In this document: one piece after another, positions 1-5,607 of the stretch
How positions within the stretch are numbered: the first letter of the stretch is position 1
How the letters are laid out: every line of letters begins with the position of its first letter
The notes under the pieces: model-generated
Seen by the model: the letters and a program-made list of their open reading frames with translations, nothing else
Told to the model about the DNA's origin: nothing
Databases searched by the model: none
Program-made: the position numbers and the translations under genes
From: Pseudomonadota bacterium
Lineage (GTDB): Bacteria; Pseudomonadota; Gammaproteobacteria; Burkholderiales; Burkholderiaceae
Assembly: GCA_023441105.1 (NCBI GenBank)
Contig: JAEZQX010000464.1
Coordinates: 1-6,062 of the forward strand
Reading direction: 5' to 3'
Length of the DNA: 6,062 nucleotides

Positions 1-296
1 TGCGGCGGCAGCGAAAGCGGGATCAGCCGGCAGGCGGTCTGGACGGCGATCTCGGCGGCGATCTCTCCGGCGTTGTAGCCGCCCATGCCGTCGGCGACCA
101 CGAACAGCCCCGACTGCGCCACCGACTGCCAGCGGTCCTCGTTGTGAGCCCGCACCGGACCCGACTCCGACACCGCCGCATGGAGCAGCCGGACGTCGCC
201 AGCCGCCGCTGCCAGGCGGCGGCGAACGGCCGGCACCGGGGCAAAATGCGGCGCAGCCAGGCTTGCGGCCTGGCTGTGAGGGCGGAATGAGGACAT
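1..296 (-). CDS. PP2C-family serine/threonine protein phosphatase, N-terminal part (cut by window edge)
   Basis: Metal-dependent phosphatase that would remove phosphate from Ser/Thr residues, usually opposing a Hanks-type kinase. Reading leftward from the ATG at 296, 98 codons are visible before the window ends. Two hallmark PP2C motifs are seen: PVRAHNEDRW at residues 47-56 (family motif R-x-x-N-E-D) and VVADGMGGYNAGE at 66-78, whose Asp69-Gly70 belongs to the metal-binding motif. The frame is unambiguous, but the start is not: about 40 Ala/Arg-rich residues precede the first motif, longer than usual, and there is no convincing ribosome binding site before the ATG (the bases just upstream read GGCTCC). 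GTG codons at residues 21 and 43, or TTG at 323, are alternatives. An in-frame stop at 342-344 bounds the reading frame. It lies 103 bases downstream of sucD in the same direction. The substrate and any partner kinase or FHA gene lie outside the window. Confidence 0.85.
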   Translation of the reverse strand, partial: MSSFRPHSQAASLAAPHFAPVPAVRRRLAAAAGDVRLLHAAVSESGPVRAHNEDRWQSVAQSGLFVVADGMGGYNAGEIAAEIAVQTACRLIPLSLPP

Positions 297-399
297 GGAG
301 CCGAATCTAACGGCGCCATGCAAAACGGGGGAGGAACTTGTTCATGAACGGCCTGCGCCTCCGGTCAGGCGGCGCGGGTCGTAGGGGGCTGTGCGGAAG

Positions 400-1281
400 C
401 TAGAGGACCGACTTGACCAGCCGGCCCATCTCCGACGGATCCTTGGTGGTCTTGATGCCGCAGGCCTCCATGATCTCGAGCTTGGCCTGCGCGGTGTCGG
501 CACCGCCCGAGATCAGCGCGCCGGCATGGCCCATGCGCTTGCCGGGAGGCGCGGTGACGCCGGCGATGAAGCCGACCACCGGCTTCTTCATGTTGTCCTT
601 GATCCAGCGGGCCGCGTTGACCTCGTCGGGTCCGCCGATCTCGCCGATCATGATCACCGCCTCGGTATCCGGATCGTCGTTGAACAGCTTCATCACATCG
701 ATGTGCTTCAAGCCGTTGATCGGATCGCCGCCGATGCCGATGGCGCTGGACTGACCCATGCCCAGCTCCGTCACCTGCGCCACCGCTTCATAGGTGAGCG
801 TGCCCGAGCGGGAGACGACGCCGATACGGCCGCGGCGGTGGATGTGACCGGGCATGATGCCGATCTTGATCTCGTCGGGCGTGATCAGGCCCGGGCAGTT
901 CGGTCCGAGCAGCAGCGTCTTCTTGCCGCTCTTGCGCATCCGGTCGCGCACCACCATCATGTCGCGCACCGGAATCCCTTCGGTGATGCAGATCACCAGC
1001 TCGAGATCCGCCTCGACCGCTTCCCAGATGGCGGCCGCGGCACCGGCGGGCGGCACGTAGATCACCGACACGGTGGCCCCGGTGGCTTGCTTGGCCTCCT
1101 TGACCGTGGCGTGGATGGGGATGCCTTCGAAATCCTCGCCCGCCCGTTTCGGGTTGACCCCGGCAACGAAGCAGTTGCGGCCGTTGGCGTACTCACGGCA
1201 CATCCGCGTGTGGAACTGGCCGGTCTTGCCGGTGATCCCCTGCGTGATGACCTTGGTGTCCTTGTTGATCAGGATCGACAT
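400..1281 (-). CDS. sucD: Succinate--CoA ligase [ADP-forming] subunit alpha
   Basis: Alpha subunit of succinyl-CoA synthetase, which converts succinyl-CoA, ADP and phosphate to succinate, CoA and ATP in the cytoplasmic TCA cycle. The protein is 293 residues, close to the usual 290. The N-terminal CoA-binding Rossmann domain shows [11 protein letters not shown] at residues 15-25. The ligase domain carries [10 protein letters not shown] at 126-135, GGDPINGL at 184-191 and IGEIGGPDE at 212-220, with Glu214 near the catalytic glutamate position. The phosphorylated histidine is His252 in [14 protein letters not shown]. The ATG at 1281 is preceded by AAGGA at good spacing, and the [12 protein letters not shown] start is typical of the family. 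sucC ends only 10 bases upstream, so the two subunits of the complex are co-transcribed and probably translationally coupled. It ends with TAG. No frameshift or missing key residue is seen. Confidence 0.98.
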   Translation of the reverse strand: MSILINKDTKVITQGITGKTGQFHTRMCREYANGRNCFVAGVNPKRAGEDFEGIPIHATVKEAKQATGATVSVIYVPPAGAAAAIWEAVEADLELVICITEGIPVRDMMVVRDRMRKSGKKTLLLGPNCPGLITPDEIKIGIMPGHIHRRGRIGVVSRSGTLTYEAVAQVTELGMGQSSAIGIGGDPINGLKHIDVMKLFNDDPDTEAVIMIGEIGGPDEVNAARWIKDNMKKPVVGFIAGVTAPPGKRMGHAGALISGGADTAQAKLEIMEACGIKTTKDPSEMGRLVKSVL

Positions 1282-1288
1282 TCGCTTG

Positions 1289-1293
1289 TCCTT
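1289..1293 (-). promoter_or_regulatory. Ribosome binding site of sucD overlapping the sucC stop
   Basis: Minus-strand AAGGA lies 7 bases before the sucD ATG and shares its first two bases with the sucC stop codon TAA (1292-1294). Ribosomes ending sucC would sit on the sucD initiation site, consistent with balanced synthesis of a 1:1 subunit complex. Confidence 0.75.
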
Positions 1294-2452
1294 ATCGAGC
1301 GGCGGCCACGACCTTCTTGGCCGCTTCGCCCATGGTGTCGGCCGAAATGATCGGCAGGCCCGAATCCGCCAGCATCTTCTTGCCGAGCTCCTCGTTGGTT
1401 CCCTTCATCCGCACCACCAGCGGCACCTTCAGGCTGACCGCCTTGCTCGCCGCGATCACGCCTTCGGCGATGGTGTCGCAACGCATGATGCCGCCGAAGA
1501 TGTTGACCAGGATCGCCTTGAGGCCCGGATTGCGCAGCATCAGCTTGAACGCCTCGGTGACCTTCTCGGCGGTGGCACCGCCGCCGACATCTAGGAAGTT
1601 GGCCGGCTCGCCGCCGAACAGCTTGATGGTGTCCATGGTGGCCATCGCCAGGCCGGCGCCGTTCACCAGGCAACCGATATTGCCGTCGAGCTGGATGTAG
1701 GCGAGATCGAACTTCGACGCTTCGATCTCGGCAGGATCTTCCTCGTCGAGATCGCGCATCTCGACGATGTCGGAATGGCGAAAGAGCGCATTGGCGTCGA
1801 AGTTCATCTTCGCGTCCAGCGCGATCACGTCACCCGACTTGGTGAGGATCAGCGGATTGATCTCCGACAGCGAAGCGTCGGTCTCGAAGAATGCCTTGTA
1901 GAGCCCCTGCAGCACGCCACGCGCTTGCGACAGGCTCTTGGCCGGAATGCCGATCTTGCGCGCCAGGTCATCGGCTTCCGCATCGGTCAGGCCGGCTTCC
2001 ACGTCGCAGAACACCTTGTGCAGCTTCTCCGGCGTGTGGGCGGCGACCTCCTCGATGTCCATGCCGCCCTCGCTCGATGCCATCACGCAGATCTTCTGCG
2101 ACTGCCGGTCGAGGACGACACCGACATAGAGTTCCTTGGCGATGTCGGCACCGTCCTCGATGAAGAGGCGCCTGACCGTCTGGCCGTCGGGACCCGTTTG
2201 ATGCGTGACCAGCTGCATGCCGAGGATCTCGGAAGCCAGCTTCCTGACCTCGTCGACCGACTTGGCCAGCTTCACGCCACCGCCCTTGCCGCGACCGCCG
2301 GCGTGGATTTGCGCCTTGACGACCCACACCGGTCCGCCGAGTTGCTCGGCAGCCTTGACGGCTTCGTCGACGCTGAAGGCAGGGATGCCTCGCGGTACGG
2401 GCACGCCGTATCGCTTGAGGATCTCTTTGCCCTGGTATTCGTGGATTTTCAT
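1292..2452 (-). CDS. sucC: Succinate--CoA ligase [ADP-forming] subunit beta
   Basis: Beta subunit of succinyl-CoA synthetase; it binds nucleotide and succinate and pairs with SucD encoded just downstream. The protein is 386 residues against 388 in E. coli. The N-terminal ATP-grasp domain (about 1-235) starts with the typical [12 protein letters not shown] and contains [18 protein letters not shown] at 44-61, with nucleotide-binding Lys46 and the glycine-rich loop. The Mg-binding residues Glu197 and Asn199 (SEINP) and Asp213 (ALDAKMN) fall at the same numbers as in E. coli. The C-terminal CoA-ligase domain shows [13 protein letters not shown] at 262-274 and [10 protein letters not shown] at 317-326. 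The ATG at 2452 is preceded by only a weak GAGAG-type ribosome binding site. Upstream lies a 204-base non-coding leader after recX, which could hold a separate promoter. Unlike the E. coli layout, no sucAB genes adjoin it here. Confidence 0.98.
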   Translation of the reverse strand: MKIHEYQGKEILKRYGVPVPRGIPAFSVDEAVKAAEQLGGPVWVVKAQIHAGGRGKGGGVKLAKSVDEVRKLASEILGMQLVTHQTGPDGQTVRRLFIEDGADIAKELYVGVVLDRQSQKICVMASSEGGMDIEEVAAHTPEKLHKVFCDVEAGLTDAEADDLARKIGIPAKSLSQARGVLQGLYKAFFETDASLSEINPLILTKSGDVIALDAKMNFDANALFRHSDIVEMRDLDEEDPAEIEASKFDLAYIQLDGNIGCLVNGAGLAMATMDTIKLFGGEPANFLDVGGGATAEKVTEAFKLMLRNPGLKAILVNIFGGIMRCDTIAEGVIAASKAVSLKVPLVVRMKGTNEELGKKMLADSGLPIISADTMGEAAKKVVAAAR

Positions 2453-2521
2453 GTGGTCTCTCGGGTTCGCCCTGCAACGCCGACAGACAGGATAGGTCCG
2501 GGCGCAGCAGCCGGCGCGGGC

Positions 2522-2530
2522 ATAGTAGCA
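2522..2530 (-). promoter_or_regulatory. Candidate extended -10 promoter element for sucCD
   Basis: Minus strand reads TGC-TACTAT, an extended -10 (TGn before a 4/6 match to TATAAT), about 70 bases before the sucC start. No good -35 hexamer is visible 16-18 bases upstream, which an extended -10 can tolerate. It sits in the only sizeable gap before sucC and would give sucCD a leader of roughly 60 bases. This is pattern-based only. Confidence 0.3.
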
Positions 2531-2540
2531 CAGGCATGAG

Positions 2541-2563
2541 GCTTATGCTGCGGAGCAGCAAGC
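2541..2563 (-). other. Imperfect hairpin in the recX-sucC gap
   Basis: TGCTGC (2546-2551) pairs with GCAGCA (2555-2560) around a 3-base loop. GCT (2541-2543) and AGC (2561-2563) can extend the stem across a two-base bulge. There is no U-rich run after it on the minus strand, so it is a poor intrinsic terminator for recX. It lies just upstream of the candidate -10 of sucC, where it could equally be chance pairing. Confidence 0.3.
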
Positions 2564-2628
2564 GCTCTTTACCGCGTCGCCAGGCCTTGCGACCGCAGAC
2601 AAGCGAGCGATGCAGGAACGTGCACATC

Positions 2629-2647
2629 AACCAGCGCAATGCCGGTT
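2629..2647 (-). terminator. Hairpin just after recX, weak terminator candidate
   Basis: AACCGGC (minus strand, 2647-2641) pairs with GCTGGTT (2635-2629) around a 5-base loop: seven pairs including one G-U. It begins about 10 bases after the recX stop, where a terminator is expected, but no U-tract follows, so it may only stabilise the mRNA 3' end or be partially effective. Confidence 0.3.
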
Positions 2648-2656
2648 GCTCACCGC

Positions 2657-3175
2657 TCAGGCGTCGTCGAAATCCGCGTTGCCGGCGCGTTTGAGGACCC
2701 ATGAAACCGTCGCGGCATCGAAGCCCCGCGCCAGCAGGAAGCGATGCTGTCTGGCCCGCTCCTTCAGGTCCTGCGGCGGCGTGCCGAAGCGCCGTCGCCA
2801 GACATCCAGCGCACGCTCGCGCTCATTGGCCCTCAGCGGCTCCAGTGCCTCGGCGGCGACGTCCGGATTCACTCCCTGTTGCGCCAGGGTTCTCGCCAGG
2901 CTGGCGACCCCGTAGCGGCCGCCCTTGCCTTGGGCAAGGACTTCCGCATAGCGCCGGTCCGACAGCAACCGCTTCGCCTCCAGGTCATCCAGCACCGCAT
3001 CCAACTCGGCGGCATTCACCTCCGGTGCCAGCAACTTGCGGCGCAGCTCCGCGCGGCTGTACTCCCGCCGCGCAAGGTATCGCAGCGCCCTTCCCTTGAG
3101 GCTGATGGTGGGACGCGGTCGCCTGCGGGCTTCCGCGACTTGCTGCAGGCTGGACGGAGCTGGTTCAGGCGGCAT
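2657..3175 (-). CDS. recX: Regulatory protein RecX
   Basis: RecX binds the RecA filament and restrains its extension and ATPase/strand-exchange activity. The 172-residue protein is almost entirely helical, rich in Arg, Ala and Leu, as expected for the tandem three-helix repeats of the family. The first repeat begins with GRALRYLARREYSRAELRRKL at 28-48, the most recognisable RecX signature. The middle repeat covers about 72-112 (LLSDRRYAE, then GVASLARTLAQQGV). The last covers about 118-163, with RRRFG, DLKERARQHRFLLARGF and VLKRAG. About 25 weakly conserved residues precede the first repeat, and no strong ribosome binding site supports the ATG at 3175, so the start is slightly uncertain. It follows recA by 111 bases, and the intervening hairpin (3189-3224) ends 13 bases before this start, which may lower both transcription and translation of recX relative to recA. 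Confidence 0.95.
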   Translation of the reverse strand: MPPEPAPSSLQQVAEARRRPRPTISLKGRALRYLARREYSRAELRRKLLAPEVNAAELDAVLDDLEAKRLLSDRRYAEVLAQGKGGRYGVASLARTLAQQGVNPDVAAEALEPLRANERERALDVWRRRFGTPPQDLKERARQHRFLLARGFDAATVSWVLKRAGNADFDDA

Positions 3176-3188
3176 GACGTTGCTGCTT

Positions 3189-3224
3189 CACGAACGCGCC
3201 GGCCGACCGTCGCCGGCGTTCACG
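3189..3224 (-). promoter_or_regulatory. Strong imperfect hairpin between recA and recX
   Basis: On the minus strand GAACG (3221-3217) pairs with CGTTC (3196-3192), CCGG (3216-3213) with CCGG (3202-3199), and CGA (3212-3210) with TCG (3206-3204) around a 3-base loop. Small bulges lie between the segments, and wobble pairs plus a closing C-G extend the base. There are twelve Watson-Crick pairs in the core. No U-tract follows, so it is not a classic intrinsic terminator. Its base sits 13 bases before the recX ATG and would crowd the recX ribosome binding region. In E. coli a recA terminator with readthrough sets low recX expression; this element may serve a comparable role (inference). Confidence 0.5.
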
Positions 3225-3286
3225 GGGTATGGCAACGGCCAGGACGCTGCACCACTTGGCAGGCGTGCGCTCGCGGCAGCCCGATG

Positions 3287-4357
3287 TCAGGCGGCCTTGT
3301 CGCCCTTCTCGCCCTTTTCCCGGCCGCCTTCGATGACCTTCAAGCCTCGGGTGGCGACCCCGAACGATTCGCGAACCCGATTTTCGATCTCCAGCGCCAA
3401 CTCCGGCTTCTCGCGCAGGAACTCGCGCGCGTTGTCCTTGCCCTGCCCGATGCGCTCGCCGTTGTAGCTGTACCAGGCGCCGCTCTTCTCGACGATGCTG
3501 GCCGAAGCCCCGAGATCCAGGATCTCCCCAAGGCGCGACGTGCCCTCGCCGTAGAGGATGTCGAACTCGGCGTTCTTGAACGGCGGCGCCACCTTGTTCT
3601 TGACGACCTTGACCCTCGTCTCGTTGCCGATGACCTCGTCGCCTTTCTTGATGGAGCCGGTACGACGGATGTCCAACCGGACGGAGGCATAGAACTTCAG
3701 CGCGTTGCCGCCGGTGGTGGTTTCCGGGTTGCCGAACATGACGCCGATCTTCATCCGGATCTGGTTGATGAAGATGACCAGCGTGTTGGTACGCTGGATG
3801 GTGCCGGTGAGCTTGCGCAGCGCCTGGCTCATCAACCGCGCCTGCAGGCCGGGCAGCGAATCTCCCATCTCACCCTCGATCTCGGCCCGCGGCGTCAAGG
3901 CGGCGACCGAGTCGATGACGACCAGATCCACCGACCCGGAGCGAACCAGGGCATCGCAGATCTCCAGCGCCTGCTCTCCCGTGTCCGGCTGCGAGATCAG
4001 CAAGTCCTGCAGGCTCACGCCCAGCTTGGCCGCGTAGCCGGTATCGAGCGCATGCTCGGCATCGATGAAGGCGCAGGTGCCGCCGAGCTTCTGCATCTCC
4101 GCGATCACCTGCAGCGTGAGGGTGGTCTTGCCGGACGACTCCGGCCCGTAGATTTCCACCACCCGGCCGCGGGGCAAGCCGCCGATGCCCAGGGCGATGT
4201 CCAGGCCGAGCGAACCGGTGGAGACGACATCGATGTCCTTGGCAACCTCGCCGTCGGCGAGGCGCATGACCGACCCCTTGCCGAACTGCTTCTCGATCTG
4301 CGCCAGGGCGGCGCTCAATGCCTTGGCCTTCTCGCTGCGTGCTTTGGTGTCGTCCAT
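3287..4357 (-). CDS. recA: Recombinase RecA
   Basis: RecA forms ATP-dependent filaments on single-stranded DNA, drives homologous strand exchange and triggers LexA self-cleavage in the SOS response. From the chosen start the protein has 356 residues, close to the family norm. The N-terminal helix ([26 protein letters not shown]) is followed by the ATPase core: Walker A GPESSGKT at 71-78, catalytic Glu101 in FIDAEHALD, Walker B LVVID at 145-149, loop L1 around EGEMGDS (161-167), and Gln199 in [21 protein letters not shown] leading into loop L2. The [15 protein letters not shown] stretch and the C-terminal domain are intact. The ATG at 4357 was chosen because AAGGGA stands 8 bases before it; an in-frame ATG at 4399 would add 14 residues atypical for RecA and place the start inside the promoter/leader. 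The tail ends [15 protein letters not shown], basic and glycine-rich rather than strongly acidic as in E. coli. An SOS box lies upstream. Confidence 0.99.
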   Translation of the reverse strand: MDDTKARSEKAKALSAALAQIEKQFGKGSVMRLADGEVAKDIDVVSTGSLGLDIALGIGGLPRGRVVEIYGPESSGKTTLTLQVIAEMQKLGGTCAFIDAEHALDTGYAAKLGVSLQDLLISQPDTGEQALEICDALVRSGSVDLVVIDSVAALTPRAEIEGEMGDSLPGLQARLMSQALRKLTGTIQRTNTLVIFINQIRMKIGVMFGNPETTTGGNALKFYASVRLDIRRTGSIKKGDEVIGNETRVKVVKNKVAPPFKNAEFDILYGEGTSRLGEILDLGASASIVEKSGAWYSYNGERIGQGKDNAREFLREKPELALEIENRVRESFGVATRGLKVIEGGREKGEKGDKAA

Positions 4358-4365
4358 GTGATCTT

Positions 4366-4371
4366 TCCCTT
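4366..4371 (-). promoter_or_regulatory. Ribosome binding site of recA, deciding the start
   Basis: Minus-strand AAGGGA lies 8 bases before the ATG at 4357. No comparable motif precedes the in-frame upstream ATG at 4399, so this site favours the 356-residue protein. Confidence 0.75.
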
Positions 4372-4408
4372 GCGCTTGATGCTGTCGTTGATGTGACATC
4401 CGGGAGCC

Positions 4409-4437
4409 ATTATTCCACGGAAGTACTGTATAAACAA
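4409..4437 (-). promoter_or_regulatory. recA: Candidate recA promoter
   Basis: Minus strand carries TTGTTT (4437-4432) and AATAAT (4414-4409) separated by 17 bases, a 3/6 and 5/6 match to the sigma-70 -35 and -10 hexamers. The start of transcription would fall near 4402, giving a leader of about 45 bases. The -35 lies within the SOS box, so LexA binding would block RNA polymerase. An alternative -10 is TATACA inside the box itself. The choice is a judgement by eye. Confidence 0.5.
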
Positions 4438-4441
4438 CCAG
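4426..4441. promoter_or_regulatory. LexA binding site (SOS box) upstream of recA
   Basis: Plus strand reads CTGTATAAACAACCAG, fitting the CTG-N10-CAG form of the proteobacterial SOS box (consensus CTGTATATATATACAG). It is preceded by TA, as in TACTGT. The left half-site CTGTATA is perfect; the right ends CCAG instead of ACAG. An AT-rich stretch in a GC-rich genome directly before recA, overlapping the candidate promoter, makes chance unlikely. It implies LexA repression and DNA-damage induction of recA. Confidence 0.85.
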
Positions 4442-4505
4442 CCAATTGGTCTAAGCCAACGGTGGCGGGCGAGTCGTTGCGATCGGGCCGCGCGGGTGGC
4501 CTGCG

Positions 4506-5060
4506 TCAGCCCGTCGGCGGCTGCTCCTGCAGTCGCTGCCGCAGCAGCCGCAACGCCTGCCGCAGGGACCAGGCTGCCGACTGGCGCCGCACGGCGCTGC
4601 GGTCGCCGGCGAAATGCCGCTGCTCGCAGACGATGAGGGTGTCGGGACCGCCGCCGGGCAGCGCCAGCCCCCAGCCGAAGCAGACCGTGCCCACCGGCTT
4701 GCCATCCACCGCCCCGCCCGGCCCGGCGATGCCGGTCACCGCCAGCGACAGCGCCGCCGGCGAATGCTTGAGCGCGCCCGCCGCCATTTCCCAGGCGACC
4801 CGTTCGCTGACGGCGCCATGGGCTTCCAGGGTGGAGATCCGCACGCCGAGCAGGTCGATCTTCGACTCGTTGGAGTAGGTCACGAAGCCGCGCTCGAACC
4901 AGTTGCTCGAACCTGCCGTCTCGGTCAGGGCGCGCGCGAGCAGGCCGCCGGTACAGGATTCGGCCGTCGCCAACAGCGCCCCCAGACGCTGCATCTCCTG
5001 GCCGAGCTCGGTGGCCAGGGCAACCAGGACGGCGTCGTCGACGTCGGGGCTTGTCGTCAT
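4506..5060 (-). CDS. pncC: Nicotinamide-nucleotide amidohydrolase PncC (stand-alone CinA C-terminal domain)
   Basis: Deamidates nicotinamide mononucleotide to nicotinate mononucleotide, recycling NMN (for instance that released by NAD-dependent DNA ligase) into NAD synthesis. The 184-residue protein is a single CinA C-terminal domain; the N-terminal MoaB-like domain of full-length CinA is absent. The catalytic serine lies in ATAESCTGGLLA (Ser35), followed by RGFVTYSNESK at 57-67 with the conserved Tyr62 and Lys67, and AVTGIAGPGGA at 107-117 then GKPVGTV at 120-126. The start is the ATG at 5060; the adjoining TTG at 5063 is in frame but unnecessary, and AGAGG stands 7 bases before the ATG. It follows pgpA by 16 bases, probably in one operon with thiL and pgpA, and precedes recA, a neighbour it also has in E. 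coli. The Arg/Gln-rich tail (RLLRQRLQEQPPTG) is unremarkable. Confidence 0.93.
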   Translation of the reverse strand: MTTSPDVDDAVLVALATELGQEMQRLGALLATAESCTGGLLARALTETAGSSNWFERGFVTYSNESKIDLLGVRISTLEAHGAVSERVAWEMAAGALKHSPAALSLAVTGIAGPGGAVDGKPVGTVCFGWGLALPGGGPDTLIVCEQRHFAGDRSAVRRQSAAWSLRQALRLLRQRLQEQPPTG

Positions 5061-5067
5061 CAAGAGG

Positions 5068-5072
5068 CCTCT
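5068..5072 (-). promoter_or_regulatory. Ribosome binding site of pncC
   Basis: Minus-strand AGAGG, 7 bases before the ATG at 5060, supports that start. It is half of a 10-base palindrome AGAGGCCTCT (5063-5072) located just after the pgpA stop. Confidence 0.6.
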
Positions 5073-5076
5073 GCGG

Positions 5077-5607
5077 TCAGGTCAGCCGCTGCCAGAAGGC
5101 GATCACCAGCACCGTGTAGGCACCGGCCAGCAGGTCGTCGGCCATGACGCCGACGGGTGTCTTCCACAGCCGGTCCACCTGGCGTATCGGCGGCGGCTTG
5201 AGGATGTCGAAGGCGCGGAAGAGCAGGAACGCAACCAGTTGCGACGCGAACGTCTGCGGCACCAGCAGCAGCACCAGCCAGAAGGCGACGATCTCGTCCC
5301 AGACGATGGCGCCATGATCCGGCACGCCGAGGTCGCGGCCGACCCGGGCAACCGCCCAGACGCCGATGGCCAGGCCGGCCGCGCACAGCAGCAGCAGGCC
5401 CATGTCGCCCACCACGGCGTGCAGCAACGCGAAGCTCGCCCAGCCGAACACGGTGCCGACGGTGCCGGGGGCGGTGGCCGACAGGCCGCTGCCGAAGCCC
5501 AGGGCGATCCAGCGGGAAAGGCGCGGCTTCATGAAGTCGAACGTCGGCCTGGGCGGCTTGCCGTCGGCGCGGACGAGATCGGTGACGTCTTCTGCTTCGC
5601 TGTTCAT
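5077..5607 (-). CDS. pgpA: Phosphatidylglycerophosphatase A
   Basis: Inner-membrane phosphatase that removes the phosphate of phosphatidylglycerophosphate to give phosphatidylglycerol. From the ATG at 5607 it has 176 residues, near the 172 of E. coli PgpA. Family motifs are in order: ALGFGSGLSATAPGTVGTV at 35-53, DHGAIVWDEIVAFW at 97-110 with the conserved Asp-Glu pair, LFRAFDILKPPPI at 129-141, and TPVGVMADDLLAGAY at 150-164. Four to five hydrophobic segments are visible (about 51-66, 69-87, 106-117, 120-134, 158-172). The start overlaps the thiL stop as ATGA, implying translational coupling; an in-frame extension upstream would run 38 residues into thiL and is rejected. About 25 hydrophilic residues precede MKPRLSRW, so the Met at residue 26 is a possible but less likely start. 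Conserved thiL-pgpA pairing supports both calls. Confidence 0.95.
   Translation of the reverse strand: MNSEAEDVTDLVRADGKPPRPTFDFMKPRLSRWIALGFGSGLSATAPGTVGTVFGWASFALLHAVVGDMGLLLLCAAGLAIGVWAVARVGRDLGVPDHGAIVWDEIVAFWLVLLLVPQTFASQLVAFLLFRAFDILKPPPIRQVDRLWKTPVGVMADDLLAGAYTVLVIAFWQRLT

Noticed and set aside
23..319. 98-codon minus-strand frame starting at 319
   Set aside because: Arg/Ser-rich and out of frame with the PP2C motifs, which lie in the frame starting at 296.
303..399. Possible terminator after sucD
   Set aside because: Only a 5-pair CGCCT/AGGCG stem with a 6-base loop and a short palindrome (GTTCATGAAC) are seen, with no U-tract, so it is not strong enough to call.
391..1350. 319-codon plus-strand frame opposite sucD
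   Set aside because: Low-complexity, His/Asp/Arg-rich translation typical of an antisense shadow; sucD on the other strand is unambiguous.
1775..2539. 254-codon plus-strand frame opposite sucC
   Set aside because: Antisense shadow of the complete, motif-bearing sucC gene; no domain recognised.
2744..4396. Very long open frame (550 codons) on the plus strand opposite recA and recX
   Set aside because: It is antisense to two certain genes, shows no recognisable domain, and such frames are common opposite GC-rich genes with strong third-position bias.
4358..4399. 14-residue N-terminal extension of RecA from the ATG at 4399
   Set aside because: Residues are not RecA-like, no ribosome binding site precedes it, and it would start at or just after the likely transcription start; the ATG at 4357 has a good site.
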